A stretch of 64,000 bases of DNA from an uncultured Actinomycetes bacterium (GTDB lineage Bacteria > Actinomycetota > Acidimicrobiia > Acidimicrobiales > RAAP-2). The position numbers were made by a program, and so were the translations under genes. Location: assembly GCA_903870905.1 (NCBI GenBank), contig CAIQEU010000038.1, positions 62,001 through 126,000 of the forward strand, written 5' to 3'. The notes beneath the pieces are model-generated. The model ran no database searches. It was given only the letters and a program-made list of their open reading frames with translations, and was not told the origin of the DNA. Shown here in pieces: positions 26,468 through 35,496 of the stretch. Numbering within the stretch: the first letter of the stretch is position 1; every line of letters begins with the position of its first letter.

Positions 26468-27145
26468 ATGTCTGGACGTGCGCCCGCCAAAGAACGCGCT
26501 CGAGCCATTGCTGATCGCCTCGAGGAACGCTTCCCGGGTTCAGCGGCTGAACTCTGCGAGCTCGATTTCGACACACCGTTCCAACTCCTCGTCGCCACGG
26601 TGCTGTCCGCGCAGTGCACTGACGTCCGGGTCAATGCCACCACGCCTGCGTTGTTCGCGGCGTACCCGACGCCAGAAGCGCTCGCGGGGGCTGACCGAGC
26701 GACGCTCGAGCACCTGATCTTCCCGACGGGGTTCTACCGAGCCAAGGCAGATCACCTCCTCGGGCTTGCCCACCGCCTGGTCACGGTCTACGACGGTGTG
26801 GTGCCGAGTCGCCGAGAAGATCTCGTCACCCTGCCAGGAGTCGGTCGCAAAACCGCCAACGTCGTGCGGTCCGTTGCCTTCGATCTGCCCGGCCTCCCGG
26901 TCGATACCCACGTCTTGCGGCTCACGAAACGTCTCGACTTGGCCCGGTCGAGCGATCCCGTGAAGGTCGAACATCGCCTGAACGCGCTCTTCGGAGAGGC
27001 CATCGGGGGAGCGATGAGCTTGCGACTGATCCTCCACGGTCGGTCGACCTGTACCGCTCGACGGACAGACTGTTCGTCGTGCATCCTCCTCGACCTCTGC
27101 CCGACTGGGCAGCGGCACCTGCCCTCCGACAGCGCTGCTATTTGA
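26468..27145 (+). CDS. nth: Endonuclease III (DNA glycosylase/AP lyase)
   Basis: 225 residues. It removes oxidised pyrimidines and cleaves the abasic site in base excision repair. The helix-hairpin-helix LPGVGRKTANVV carries the catalytic lysine, and PVDTHVLRL has the catalytic aspartate. The C-terminal [4Fe-4S] cluster cysteines are all present with C-x6-C-x2-C-x5-C spacing (CTARRTDCSSCILLDLC). The 3' end overlaps a small convergent ORF by 8 bases. Confidence 0.96.
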   Translation: MSGRAPAKERARAIADRLEERFPGSAAELCELDFDTPFQLLVATVLSAQCTDVRVNATTPALFAAYPTPEALAGADRATLEHLIFPTGFYRAKADHLLGLAHRLVTVYDGVVPSRREDLVTLPGVGRKTANVVRSVAFDLPGLPVDTHVLRLTKRLDLARSSDPVKVEHRLNALFGEAIGGAMSLRLILHGRSTCTARRTDCSSCILLDLCPTGQRHLPSDSAAI

Positions 27146-27314
27146 GGAGTCGGCGCATCCGACGGAGCGCCCCGGACAACGTGCGCTCGAGACTCACGAG
27201 TTCTCGAGCGGCCTCATCGTCGGTCGAGGTTGCCGCATCGGTCATCGCGGACACTCGTCGGAGGAGTTCTTCTAAGGTCGCGGTGAGCGACGAGAGTTCA
27301 GAGTGATCAGCCAC
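27138..27314 (-). CDS. Small helical protein of unknown function (doubtful)
   Basis: 58 residues from a GTG at 27314: an N-terminal ADHSELSSLTATLEELLRRV, then a second charged helix ending SGALRRMRRLLK. It looks like a two-helix coiled coil. A GGAGGG stretch sits right against the GTG, which is too close for a good ribosome-binding site; an upstream ATG at 27359 is the alternative. Codon use is like the neighbours, and the end overlaps nth by 8 bases, as with other convergent pairs here. I recognise no family. It is divergent from hisD. Confidence 0.45.
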   Translation of the reverse strand: MADHSELSSLTATLEELLRRVSAMTDAATSTDDEAARELVSLERTLSGALRRMRRLLK

Positions 27315-27372
27315 CCCTCCATGATGGCCGATCCGGAAGGTGTGTCCATCGGGATGCATGGGTGAGGACCGG

Positions 27373-27378
27373 TAGGAT
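27373..27378 (+). promoter_or_regulatory. Leaderless promoter -10 (TAGGAT) for the his operon
   Basis: GGTAGGAT is followed by TGGTGAG (7 bases) and the GTG at 27386. The open frame extends upstream to 27362, but that part would precede the transcription start. Confidence 0.6.
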
Positions 27379-27385
27379 TGGTGAG

Positions 27386-28660
27386 GTGCTGACCCGCATC
27401 GATGTGCGCGACCAACGAGGAGACCTCGCCGGGATACTCCCGGCTCCGGTTGTCGCTGGGTCAACGGTAGGACCGGTGGTTGCGCAGATCATCGAACGCG
27501 TGCGACGTGACGGCGATGCAGCCGTTGCCGAATTGACCGCTCAGTTCGATGGAGTGCGGGGCCCGTTGCGCGTTCCTCCAGCGCTCATCGCCGAGCGGGC
27601 AGCGGCGATCAGCGAGGAGCTCCGTCACGCACTTGAGGTCGCCTACCGACGCATCGTGTCCTTCCACGCCCACGAACTCCACACCGCTGCGACCTGGAGC
27701 GACGGTGGGGTCATCGTCGAGCACCGGACTGTTCCCGTTGATCGCGCCGGCATCTACGCACCCGGCGGTCGAGCTCGGTATCCCTCCTCGGTCCTCATGG
27801 CCGCCGGTGCAGCTCGTGCGGCCTCGGTGAAGGACCTCGTCCTGTGTAGCCCGGCGGGCCCCGATGGCCTGCTCGATGACGCCACGATCGCAGCGGCGCA
27901 CCTCGCCGGTATTGACGAGGTCTACATGATTGGTGGGGCCCAAGCGATTGCCGCCATGGCCTTTGGCACCGAGACCATTGCCCCCGTGCAGGTCATCGCC
28001 GGTCCGGGTAACAGCTACGTCGCGGAGGCGAAGCGGCAGGTGATGGGCACGGTCGGGGTGGCTTCAGGATTCGCCGGCCCCTCAGAAGTCGCCGTAGTTG
28101 TCGATGGATCGGTGGATCCTCGGTTCGCTGCCATTGACCTCATGGTCCAAGCAGAGCACGGTCCCGACGGCATCGCATGGCTCATCGGCACCTCCGTCGA
28201 GGCGCTCGATGCCGTCGACGATGCGCTGGCCACCCTCGTTGCTGGCACACCACGATCGGCGGAGATCCTCGCGACGTTCGACAGCGGTGGCTACGCAGTC
28301 CTCGTTCGTGACCGGGATCAAGCGGTTGCGGTTGCTGACGTCGTCGCCGCCGAGCACCTCGAGTTGCTCGTCGCCAATGCCACAGCCCTCGCTCGACAGG
28401 TGTCCAACGCCGGAGCGATCTTCACAGGGGCGTTTGGGGCGGCAGCCATCGGGGACTACGTCGCCGGGCCCAGCCACATCTTGCCGACCAATCGCACGGC
28501 GCGTTTTGCCTCAGCGCTGCTAGCCAGTGACTTCGTGAAGCGGCACCACATCATCGAGATCACCGAAGCGGGGTTCGCCGAACTGAACGGAGCGGTCGAG
28601 GTGCTGGCCACCGTGGAAGGCCTCGATGCCCACGCAGCGTCGGTGCGGATGCGGCGATGA
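27386..28660 (+). CDS. hisD: Histidinol dehydrogenase
   Basis: 424 residues. It oxidises L-histidinol to histidine in two NAD+-dependent steps. Family blocks are PVDRAGIYAPGGRARYPSSV, MIGGAQAIAAMAFGTETI, VIAGPGNSYVAEAKRQVMG and AEHLELLVANA (zinc and catalytic Glu/His region), then GPSHILPTNRTARF. GTG 27386 was chosen because of the leaderless promoter just before it. First gene of hisDCBHAF; the stop overlaps hisC by 4 bases. hisG and hisE are not in the window. Confidence 0.96.
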   Translation: MLTRIDVRDQRGDLAGILPAPVVAGSTVGPVVAQIIERVRRDGDAAVAELTAQFDGVRGPLRVPPALIAERAAAISEELRHALEVAYRRIVSFHAHELHTAATWSDGGVIVEHRTVPVDRAGIYAPGGRARYPSSVLMAAGAARAASVKDLVLCSPAGPDGLLDDATIAAAHLAGIDEVYMIGGAQAIAAMAFGTETIAPVQVIAGPGNSYVAEAKRQVMGTVGVASGFAGPSEVAVVVDGSVDPRFAAIDLMVQAEHGPDGIAWLIGTSVEALDAVDDALATLVAGTPRSAEILATFDSGGYAVLVRDRDQAVAVADVVAAEHLELLVANATALARQVSNAGAIFTGAFGAAAIGDYVAGPSHILPTNRTARFASALLASDFVKRHHIIEITEAGFAELNGAVEVLATVEGLDAHAASVRMRR

Positions 28661-29724
28661 CGTCACATCCGCACCTCCGACCCGATCTCGCACTTCGGTC
28701 GGGCTACCACTCGCCTCAAGTTGACGTCGCAGTCCGACTGAATACCAATGAATCACCGTTCCCGCCTCCGGCTGGCTTCCTCGACGCGCTGAGCCACGCG
28801 GTGGCGACGCTGGATCTCCACCGCTACCCCGACCGCTCGGCAAACGCGCTGCGCAGTGGGATTGCTCGGGCCGAAGGCGTCGATTCGTCGATGGTGGTCT
28901 GCGCGAACGGGTCCAATGAAATCCTCCAAGCCATCGTCATGGCGTTCGCGGGGGCCGGTCGGTCGGTGGTGGTCGCTGAGCCGACCTACGCCCTCCACAG
29001 CCACATCGCCAATCTGGTGGGGTGCACGGTGGTGCAGGCCGCCCGCCGAAGCGACTTCACCGTCGATGTCGAGTCCATGATCACTGCAGCCAACGCCAGC
29101 GACGCTGCGCTCATCTTCCTCTGCTCGCCGAACAACCCGACGGGAACGTTGGAGCCGCTCGACACCATCACCGCACTCGTTGAGCGAACCGAGGCCATGG
29201 TCGTCGTTGACGAGGCCTACTGCCAGTTCGCACCAACGACAGCACTCGATCTGCCTCGCTCGATCCTCGAGCGGGTGCTCATCGTTCGGACGTTCTCGAA
29301 GACCTGGGCCTTGGCCGGCGTGCGCCTCGGTTACGCCATCAGTGCAGCATCCGTGATCGACGGCGTCACCGAAGGCCTCTTGCCCTACCACCTCTCGTCG
29401 CTCACCCAGATGGCGGGAACGTTGGCGCTCGACTTCGCTTCGGCCATGGACCATCGAGTGGCTGCCATTGTTGAAGAGCGCGGGCGCGTCGCTGCAGCGC
29501 TCGACGAGATGCCCGTGACGGTGTGGCCCTCCAACGCGAACTTCATCCTGTTCCAGCCGATGTCCGCCAACGCCGATGCGGTGTGGCAAGACCTGGTCGA
29601 TCACGGCGTCTTGGTTCGGAATTGCTCGTCGTGGCCCGGACTGTCGAATTGTCTCCGGGTCACCATTGGGACTTCGGATGAGAACACCGCTTTCCTCAAC
29701 GCCCTCGGAGGTGCGCTTCAATGA
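28657..29724 (+). CDS. hisC: Histidinol-phosphate aminotransferase
   Basis: 355 residues, a PLP-dependent fold-type I enzyme that converts imidazole acetol-phosphate and glutamate to histidinol phosphate. Seen are RLNTNESPFPPP, FLCSPNNPTGTLEPL, VVDEAYCQFAP and the PLP-lysine motif RTFSKTWALAGVRLGYAI. It overlaps hisD and hisB by 4 bases on each side. Confidence 0.95.
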   Translation: MTSHPHLRPDLALRSGYHSPQVDVAVRLNTNESPFPPPAGFLDALSHAVATLDLHRYPDRSANALRSGIARAEGVDSSMVVCANGSNEILQAIVMAFAGAGRSVVVAEPTYALHSHIANLVGCTVVQAARRSDFTVDVESMITAANASDAALIFLCSPNNPTGTLEPLDTITALVERTEAMVVVDEAYCQFAPTTALDLPRSILERVLIVRTFSKTWALAGVRLGYAISAASVIDGVTEGLLPYHLSSLTQMAGTLALDFASAMDHRVAAIVEERGRVAAALDEMPVTVWPSNANFILFQPMSANADAVWQDLVDHGVLVRNCSSWPGLSNCLRVTIGTSDENTAFLNALGGALQ

Positions 29725-30317
29725 CGGACCGATCAGCGATCCTGACTCGCAACACGAAGGAGACGCAGATCACCGCGTCGATGAACCTCGATGGTGCCGG
29801 TGTGACCTCGGTGTCCACAGGTTTGCCCTTCTTCGACCACATGCTCGACCAGCTCGGTCGCCACGGCGGCATCGATCTGACCGTTGCGGCAACTGGCGAC
29901 CTGCACATTGACGCCCACCACTGCGTCGAAGACGTCGGCATCGTTCTCGGCGAACTCTTGGCGACTGCCATGGGCGACAAGGTTGGCATTCGGCGATTCG
30001 CCGATCGGACGATTCCCCTCGATGAGGCGCTCATCGAGGTCGTGCTCGACGTGAGCGGTCGCCCCTTCTTGGACTTTGACCTCCAGTTTGCTGAAGACAC
30101 TCCAGGACTCGGGACGCCGCCATTTGACCCCCAACTGACCGAAGAGTTCTTCAGAGCGTTCGTCATGGCCTCGGGTCTGACCGTGCACGTGACGAAACGC
30201 AAGGGCCGCAACACGCACCACATCGTTGAGGCGACGTTCAAGGCATTCGCGCGGGCGCTCCGTGACGCGCTCACCAAGGTCGACGACACGCTTCCGTCGA
30301 CCAAGGGCCTCCTGTGA
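29721..30317 (+). CDS. hisB: Imidazoleglycerol-phosphate dehydratase
   Basis: 198 residues; monofunctional IGPD without the phosphatase domain of E. coli HisB. The manganese-binding histidine motifs are GLPFFDHMLDQLGRHGG, DAHHCVEDVGIVLGE and NTHHIVEATFKAFARAL. The histidinol-phosphate phosphatase must therefore be encoded elsewhere. ATG overlaps the hisC stop. Confidence 0.96.
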   Translation: MTDRSAILTRNTKETQITASMNLDGAGVTSVSTGLPFFDHMLDQLGRHGGIDLTVAATGDLHIDAHHCVEDVGIVLGELLATAMGDKVGIRRFADRTIPLDEALIEVVLDVSGRPFLDFDLQFAEDTPGLGTPPFDPQLTEEFFRAFVMASGLTVHVTKRKGRNTHHIVEATFKAFARALRDALTKVDDTLPSTKGLL

Positions 30318-30333
30318 GCCGCTGGTTGGCCCG

Positions 30334-30957
30334 ATGAAACTGGCGGTGGTCGACTACGGCATTGGCAACCTACGTTCGGCCGAAAAGGCGTTCGAGGCCG
30401 TAGGAGTTGACGCCCTCTTGACGGGTGACCACGCAACGTTGACTGCAGCCGACGCGGTCGTGCTGCCAGGTGTTGGCGCCTTTGGACGATGCGTCGAAGA
30501 ACTCGACGCTCGGGGGCTGCGGAGCGTGCTCGGGGCCATCATCGACGCAGGTGTGCCGTTCCTCGGTATCTGCGTGGGCTTCCAACTCCTCTACGAGGGC
30601 TCCGCCGAGTCGCCAGGTGCCCGTGGTCTGGGGGTCTTCTCGGGCCAGGTTGGCGAATTGTCGTCATCGGTGAAGGTGCCACAGATGCAGTGGAACGAAC
30701 TTGCGCCAACGGTAGCCAAAACTTCCCTGCTCGAACTGAGCGGCCGGGCGCCCTGGGTCTACTTCGTCCACTCCTTCGCTCCACCGGTTGGCATTGAGAC
30801 CGTGGCGACGTGTTCCTACGGTGGCACGGTGGCCGCCATGGCCCAACGAGACCGAGTCGTCGGCATGCAGTTCCACCCAGAGAAGTCCGGTCCGATTGGA
30901 CTCGCGCTCCTCAAGAACTTCGTCGACGCTGCGCAGGGGGCCTTGTCGTGGAGCTGA
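30334..30957 (+). CDS. hisH: Imidazole glycerol phosphate synthase, glutaminase subunit HisH
   Basis: 207 residues, a class I amidotransferase that supplies ammonia to HisF. The nucleophile cysteine is in FLGICVGFQLLYEGS, the oxyanion strand in VVLPGVGAFG, and the His-Glu pair in GMQFHPEKSGPIG. ATG 30334 begins the conserved LAVVDYGIGNLRSAEKAF; the upstream frame extension lies inside hisB. The end overlaps hisA by 10 bases. Confidence 0.95.
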   Translation: MKLAVVDYGIGNLRSAEKAFEAVGVDALLTGDHATLTAADAVVLPGVGAFGRCVEELDARGLRSVLGAIIDAGVPFLGICVGFQLLYEGSAESPGARGLGVFSGQVGELSSSVKVPQMQWNELAPTVAKTSLLELSGRAPWVYFVHSFAPPVGIETVATCSYGGTVAAMAQRDRVVGMQFHPEKSGPIGLALLKNFVDAAQGALSWS

Positions 30958-31697
30958 TTCCAGCACTCGATCTCATCGGCGGCACCGTGGTGCGCTTGAC
31001 CCAAGGCGACTACGCCGCTGTCACCACCTACGGCGACCCGGTGGAGTTGGCCCTCAGCTTCGCTGCCAGTGGTGCCACCAGAATCCACCTCGTCGACCTC
31101 GACGCCGCCAAGAGTGGCGATCCAATCAACCGACCGGTGATCCGGGCAATCACTGACGCCGTCACAATCCCCGTGCAAACCGGCGGCGGTATCCGAAGTG
31201 CGGCGGATGTGGAGTGGCTCCTCGGCGCTGGCGTGGACCGGGTGATCCTCGGCACCGTGGCCATTGAGCAGCCCGAGCTCGCGTGCTCCATCGCTGCAGC
31301 AGCACCGAATCAGGTGCTCCTCGGGCTCGACTACCGAGTCGATGGTGATGGTCGGCTGCTCCCGGCAGGCCGGGGTTGGCTGACCCTCGGCGACCAGACG
31401 GTCTTCGAGCTCCTTCATCGCTACGCCGACGCGCCCTTTGGAGGTGTGGTGGCCACGGCAATCGCCCGAGACGGCATGTTGGGTGGGCCAGACCTCGAGT
31501 CACTCGCGCACCTCGTGGCGACGAGCCCGTTTGGGGTCATCGCCTCTGGTGGCGTGGCCAGTCTCGATGATCTGCGAGCGCTCGCCGAGATAGGACGCCA
31601 CGGCCGGACTCTCCTCGGTGCGATCACCGGTAAAGCGGTCCTCGACGGCCGCTTCAGCGTGGAGGAGGGGGTGGCGGCATGCAGAGCATCCGCGTAA
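30948..31697 (+). CDS. hisA: Phosphoribosylformimino-5-aminoimidazole carboxamide ribotide isomerase HisA
   Basis: 249 residues, a (beta/alpha)8 barrel performing the Amadori rearrangement of ProFAR. The catalytic Asp is in [35 protein letters not shown] and [15 protein letters not shown] are the phosphate-binding and second-acid blocks. The loop reads QTGGGIRS, as in dedicated HisA, rather than the ELSGGIRD form I know from the bifunctional PriA of Actinomycetia, and a separate trpF exists at 36297. GTG 30948 lies inside the hisH end. Alternative: a broad-specificity PriA, judged less likely. Confidence 0.9.
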   Translation: MELIPALDLIGGTVVRLTQGDYAAVTTYGDPVELALSFAASGATRIHLVDLDAAKSGDPINRPVIRAITDAVTIPVQTGGGIRSAADVEWLLGAGVDRVILGTVAIEQPELACSIAAAAPNQVLLGLDYRVDGDGRLLPAGRGWLTLGDQTVFELLHRYADAPFGGVVATAIARDGMLGGPDLESLAHLVATSPFGVIASGGVASLDDLRALAEIGRHGRTLLGAITGKAVLDGRFSVEEGVAACRASA

Positions 31698-32449
31698 TCC
31701 CGTGCCTCGACGTCCACGCTGGACGCGTGGTCAAAGGCGTCAACTTCGTTGACCTGTTCGATGCTGGTGATCCCGTCGAACTCGCTGCGCGCTACGACGC
31801 AGAGGGCGCAGATGAACTGGTCTTCTTAGACATCACCGCAACGGTGGACGATCGAGCGACGATGGAGCGAGTCGTGGCGGCTACCGCGGAGCGGGTGTTC
31901 ATTCCGTTGACCGTCGGTGGCGGCATTCGTTCCATCGACGACGCTCGGACGATGCTGCGCGCTGGCGCGGACAAGGTGTCGGTGAATTCAGCCGCCGTAG
32001 CCGATCCCGAACTCCTCTCCCGGCTGGCCACAGAATTCGGACGTCAGTGCGTGGTGCTCGCTATTGACGCCCGGCGTAACGGGGATCACTACGAGGTGGT
32101 GACCCATGGCGGACGTCGACCGACGGGCATCGACCTTCGCGAGTGGTTGATGAAGGGCGAAGCGCTCGGCGCCGGAGAGATCTTGCTCACCTCCATGGAC
32201 CGCGATGGAACGAAGGTCGGGTACGACCTCGAGTTGCTCCGCGTGGCCAACGATGCCGTGAACGTTCCCCTCATCGCCTCGGGTGGCGTTGGTTCCTTGG
32301 CCGACCTCGTCGACGGGGTGGTGCTCGGACATGCCGACGCTGTGCTCGCAGCGTCCATTTTCCACCTCGGCACGCACACCATTTCCGAGGCGAAGGCAGC
32401 CCTCGCCGAAGCTGGTTGTACGGTGCGGCCGGATCCTCGCCAACCCTGA
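31679..32449 (+). CDS. hisF: Imidazole glycerol phosphate synthase, cyclase subunit HisF
   Basis: 256 residues, a (beta/alpha)8 barrel that joins ammonia from HisH to PRFAR, giving IGP and AICAR. Visible are [19 protein letters not shown] (first catalytic Asp), [35 protein letters not shown] (second catalytic Asp) and [16 protein letters not shown]. The ATG lies 19 bases inside hisA. Confidence 0.96.
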   Translation: MQSIRVIPCLDVHAGRVVKGVNFVDLFDAGDPVELAARYDAEGADELVFLDITATVDDRATMERVVAATAERVFIPLTVGGGIRSIDDARTMLRAGADKVSVNSAAVADPELLSRLATEFGRQCVVLAIDARRNGDHYEVVTHGGRRPTGIDLREWLMKGEALGAGEILLTSMDRDGTKVGYDLELLRVANDAVNVPLIASGGVGSLADLVDGVVLGHADAVLAASIFHLGTHTISEAKAALAEAGCTVRPDPRQP

Positions 32450-32471
32450 CGGGCTGCGAGCGACACTGCGC

Positions 32472-32477
32472 TACCGT
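32472..32477 (+). promoter_or_regulatory. Leaderless promoter -10 (TACCGT) for the cpn10-like gene
   Basis: TACCGT is followed by CGGGGT (6 bases) and the GTG at 32484, inside the 34-base gap after hisF. It may give cpn10-hisI-trpE-ygfZ a promoter of their own. Confidence 0.5.
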
Positions 32478-32483
32478 CGGGGT

Positions 32484-32801
32484 GTGGCTGACCACCTTCC
32501 CATCACCGTTCTCGCTGACCGGGTCCTCGTCCGCGTTGGGCAAGGCGAGGGTGAGCGACGATCGCGATCGGGGATCGTGATTCCCGCGACTGCGCAGCTC
32601 GCCAAGCGCCTCATGTGGGCTGACACTGTTGCCGTTGGCCCCCACGTGCGAACGGTGAAGGTCGACGACACGGTCCTGTTCAACCCTGACGACCGATTCG
32701 AGGTGGAGGTTGGGGGCGAAGAGTTCGCCATCTTGCGCGAACGCGACATCCACGCCGTTGCGTCCACCAGAATCGATGGCGGGACGGGGCTCTACCTATG
32801 A
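32484..32801 (+). CDS. GroES-like (Cpn10-fold) small protein inside the his-trp cluster
   Basis: 105 residues. The fold matches the Cpn10 barrel: LADRVLVRV at the N-terminus, a mobile-loop region with [29 protein letters not shown], and [16 protein letters not shown]. There is no groEL in the window, and the mobile loop differs from canonical GroES, so it may be a paralogue with another job. It starts at a GTG 6 bases after a TACCGT hexamer and overlaps hisI by 4 bases. Its presence between hisF and hisI suggests co-expression with histidine synthesis; function unknown. Confidence 0.78.
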   Translation: MADHLPITVLADRVLVRVGQGEGERRSRSGIVIPATAQLAKRLMWADTVAVGPHVRTVKVDDTVLFNPDDRFEVEVGGEEFAILRERDIHAVASTRIDGGTGLYL

Positions 32802-33142
32802 GTGGGGTGCGCTCCGTCGATCCCTTGGCCGTTCACTTTGACGACCGGGGGCTCGTTCCCGCCATTGTGCAAGACGCCGATGATGGGCGGGTGCTGATGC
32901 TCGCGTACATGAACGCCGAGTCGCTCGGGCGAACCATCGCCGAGGGTCGAACGGTGTTCTGGTCGAGATCACGACGCGAACTGTGGGCCAAGGGCGATAC
33001 CTCGGGTGAGGTCCAGCACGTCGTCGAGTTGTCCCTCGACTGCGACGGCGACACCATCTTGGTGCGCGTCCACCAAGACGGCGGGGGAGCCTGTCACACC
33101 GGAGCTCGGAGCTGCTTCGACGTTGCTCCAAAGGAGGCGTAA
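32798..33142 (+). CDS. hisI: Phosphoribosyl-AMP cyclohydrolase
   Basis: 114 residues; hydrolyses PR-AMP to ProFAR, the third step of histidine synthesis. It is monofunctional, without the HisE pyrophosphohydrolase domain. Motifs are [35 protein letters not shown], the metal-binding [11 protein letters not shown] and [10 protein letters not shown]. The stop shares one base with the trpE ATG (TAATG), and AAAGGAGG at 33130-33137 serves trpE. Confidence 0.96.
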   Translation: MSGVRSVDPLAVHFDDRGLVPAIVQDADDGRVLMLAYMNAESLGRTIAEGRTVFWSRSRRELWAKGDTSGEVQHVVELSLDCDGDTILVRVHQDGGGACHTGARSCFDVAPKEA

Positions 33143-34629
33143 TGGGGACGATCTACCGGACCGATGCCATGGTGACCGTCGCTGCCGAATTCGTGGCCGA
33201 CGGACTCACGCCGGTGGCAGCGTTCACCTCCATCGTTGGCGACGCTCCCGGATTCCTGTTCGAATCGGTAGAAGGCGGTGAGCGCTGGGGTCGCTACTCC
33301 TTCGTCGGTCGACGCCCGCTGGCCAAGCTTGTCTCTCGCAATGGTCAGGTGACGGCGACGGGGACCCTCCCCGACACCATTCGAACCGATGCCGGCATGC
33401 TGGCCGCCATTGATGACCTCATGGCGGCGTTCATGGGTGAGGCCATCGATGACCTGCCGCCACTGGCGAGGGGCCTCGTTGGCTACCTCGGCTACGACGT
33501 GGTGCGAGAGGTGGAACGACTCCCGCACCCGCCAACGAATGATCTCGGCCACCCCGACTCGGTCATCATGCTGCTCGGCGAAGTCGCTATTTTCGATCAC
33601 TGGCGCCAACGGATCATCGTGGTCGTGAACGAACTCGCCGCACCGGGCGACGACGTGGCGCATACCTCGGCCACGGCACGGGCGATCGAACGGCACGACG
33701 CTCTCGTGGTTGATTGCTTCACCCCGGCGCCACGTCGGGCCGAGCAGGTTCCGGCAAAGGTTGACCCCGGTGCACTCCTCGTGGAGCGCACGATGTCGTC
33801 GGCGGAGTTCCAACGTGCCGTGCTGGCGGCCAAGGAGTACATCACCATCGGCGACATCTTCCAGGTCGTCCTGTCCCAGCGCATCGACTTCGAGCTCGAC
33901 GCCGAGCCCTTCGACGTCTACCGAGCGCTCCGACTCCTCAATCCGAGCCCCTACCTCTACTTCCTCCGCCTCGAGGAGTTGACCGTCGCTGGTTCGTCGC
34001 CTGAGCCGCTCGTGCGAGTCCGTGACGGGGTCGTGATCTCTCGACCAATCGCCGGTTCTCGTCCTCGAGGGGCCACCGAGGAGGATGATGCGCGCCTCGG
34101 TGCAGAACTGCGCGAAGACCCGAAGGAGGTCGCCGAGCACGTGATGCTCATCGACCTAGCGAGAAACGATCTCGGCCGTGTCGTGCAGTTCGGCACCGAG
34201 ACCGTCGACGAGGTCATGGTGATCGAGCGCTACAGCCACATCATGCATCTGACGAGTCAGGTCTCTGGACGTCTCGACCCTTCCCGGGGGCCAATCGACG
34301 TCCTCCGGGCAACCCTGCCCGCAGGAACCTTGTCGGGAGCCCCGAAGGTTCGGGCTATGGAGATCATCGACGAACTCGAGCCCACGCGTCGCGGGGTCTA
34401 CGGCGGGGTTATTGGCTACCTCGACTTCCAGGGGAACCTCGACACCGCCATTGCTATTCGGACCCTGGTGGTGACCCCCGATGGCCGAGCGTCGGTGCAA
34501 GCAGGAGCAGGAATCGTTGCCGACTCCGACCCTGCAACGGAAGATGCTGAGTGTCTCCACAAGATGGCCGCCGTCCGTGCCGCTGTGGTGGTCGCCCGTT
34601 CCTTCGCTGCTCAGCGTGATGCGACGTGA
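33142..34629 (+). CDS. trpE: Anthranilate synthase component I
   Basis: 495 residues; makes anthranilate from chorismate using ammonia from TrpG. The N-terminal domain has FLFESVEGGERWGRYSFVG, a version of the tryptophan feedback site. The catalytic domain has IFQVVLSQRIDFEL, SSPEPLVRV, PIAGSRPRGATEEDD, HVMLIDLARNDLGRV and GTLSGAPKVRAMEIIDELE. A strong ribosome-binding site (AAAGGAGG) precedes the ATG. No trpG or trpD is next to it. No leader peptide or attenuator precedes it, since the gene joins hisI directly, so regulation is likely by feedback inhibition. Confidence 0.96.
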   Translation: MGTIYRTDAMVTVAAEFVADGLTPVAAFTSIVGDAPGFLFESVEGGERWGRYSFVGRRPLAKLVSRNGQVTATGTLPDTIRTDAGMLAAIDDLMAAFMGEAIDDLPPLARGLVGYLGYDVVREVERLPHPPTNDLGHPDSVIMLLGEVAIFDHWRQRIIVVVNELAAPGDDVAHTSATARAIERHDALVVDCFTPAPRRAEQVPAKVDPGALLVERTMSSAEFQRAVLAAKEYITIGDIFQVVLSQRIDFELDAEPFDVYRALRLLNPSPYLYFLRLEELTVAGSSPEPLVRVRDGVVISRPIAGSRPRGATEEDDARLGAELREDPKEVAEHVMLIDLARNDLGRVVQFGTETVDEVMVIERYSHIMHLTSQVSGRLDPSRGPIDVLRATLPAGTLSGAPKVRAMEIIDELEPTRRGVYGGVIGYLDFQGNLDTAIAIRTLVVTPDGRASVQAGAGIVADSDPATEDAECLHKMAAVRAAVVVARSFAAQRDAT

Positions 34630-35432
34630 GCGCAGCGATGACTATCTGGCACGCCGATCGATCCGTCATCTCGGTCAACGGTGACGATGCGGCCTCGTTC
34701 CTGCAAGGACAACTGAGCCAAGACGTGCTGCTGGTCGAAGAGGGCAGTGGGCGTCCGGCGCTCCTGCTGACTCCGGAGGGCAAGCTGATCGACGCCATTG
34801 GCGTCCACCGTGTCGAAGGCACCTACGTGCTCGACGTGTCGAGCGCTGCAGTGGACCTCGTCGTCGCTCGACTCCAGCGATTCTGCTTCCGAGTGAAGGT
34901 TGCCTTCGCTGCAAATAATGCGCTGCAGGTCCTCACGACGACTGCGGCAGCGCCCCCGTGGGCGAAGAGCAGTCGACCGCTCGGGATTCGAGGATTCTCG
35001 GTGGTGCTCGCCACTTCCGTGGCAGATGGCGTCGGCACGAGCGCCGACGGTCGCCCCGCAGAGATTGCAGGAGGCGTCCCGGCGTTCGGGGCAGAGATCG
35101 TTGACGGGATGGTCGCTGCCGAGCTCGGCATCGACTTCGTCGAGGCATCGGCGAGCTTCACCAAGGGGTGCTACACCGGACAAGAGCTCGTTGCCCGAGT
35201 GTCCTCTCGAGGGTCGAACGTTCCCTTTAGCCTCAAGCGCCTGCGACCGCTCGGTGCCGTCGAGGTCGGCGAGGCGCTCCTCGACGTCGACGGCACGGAT
35301 CGAGGTGTCGTGACCTCAGTGGCAACGCTCGATGGTGCAGTGGTCGCCCTGGGCCGCCTCCATCGGAGCGTGAGCGAAATGCCGGTTGTCCACACGGCAT
35401 CGGGCGTTCGCTGCGATGTCCTCCCCGTCTGA
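34626..35432 (+). CDS. ygfZ: Folate-binding protein YgfZ (GcvT-like, Fe-S cluster maintenance)
   Basis: 268 residues. YgfZ-family proteins support the repair or assembly of certain Fe-S enzymes through a folate-dependent process. The diagnostic motif KGCYTGQELVARV is present near residue 180, preceded by the GcvT-like N-terminal half (SFLQGQLSQDVLLVEEGSG and LLLTPEGKLIDAIG). It is co-transcribed with trpE (4-base overlap), an unusual position; a direct link to tryptophan synthesis is not known. Confidence 0.9.
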   Translation: MSAAMTIWHADRSVISVNGDDAASFLQGQLSQDVLLVEEGSGRPALLLTPEGKLIDAIGVHRVEGTYVLDVSSAAVDLVVARLQRFCFRVKVAFAANNALQVLTTTAAAPPWAKSSRPLGIRGFSVVLATSVADGVGTSADGRPAEIAGGVPAFGAEIVDGMVAAELGIDFVEASASFTKGCYTGQELVARVSSRGSNVPFSLKRLRPLGAVEVGEALLDVDGTDRGVVTSVATLDGAVVALGRLHRSVSEMPVVHTASGVRCDVLPV

Positions 35433-35484
35433 GTGACCACGAGACGTGCGTGAACGGCTCGCCCCGAGTGGATGAGCCTCCAAC

Positions 35485-35490
35485 TACGCT
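35485..35490 (+). promoter_or_regulatory. Leaderless promoter -10 (TACGCT) for trpCFBA
   Basis: TACGCT is followed by TGGGCC and the trpC GTG at 35497, in the 64-base gap after ygfZ. It would allow trpCFBA to be expressed separately from trpE. Confidence 0.6.
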
Positions 35491-35496
35491 TGGGCC

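Noticed and set aside
30948-31697. hisA as the bifunctional isomerase PriA
   Set aside because: The loop motif is HisA-like and a separate trpF is present nearby.
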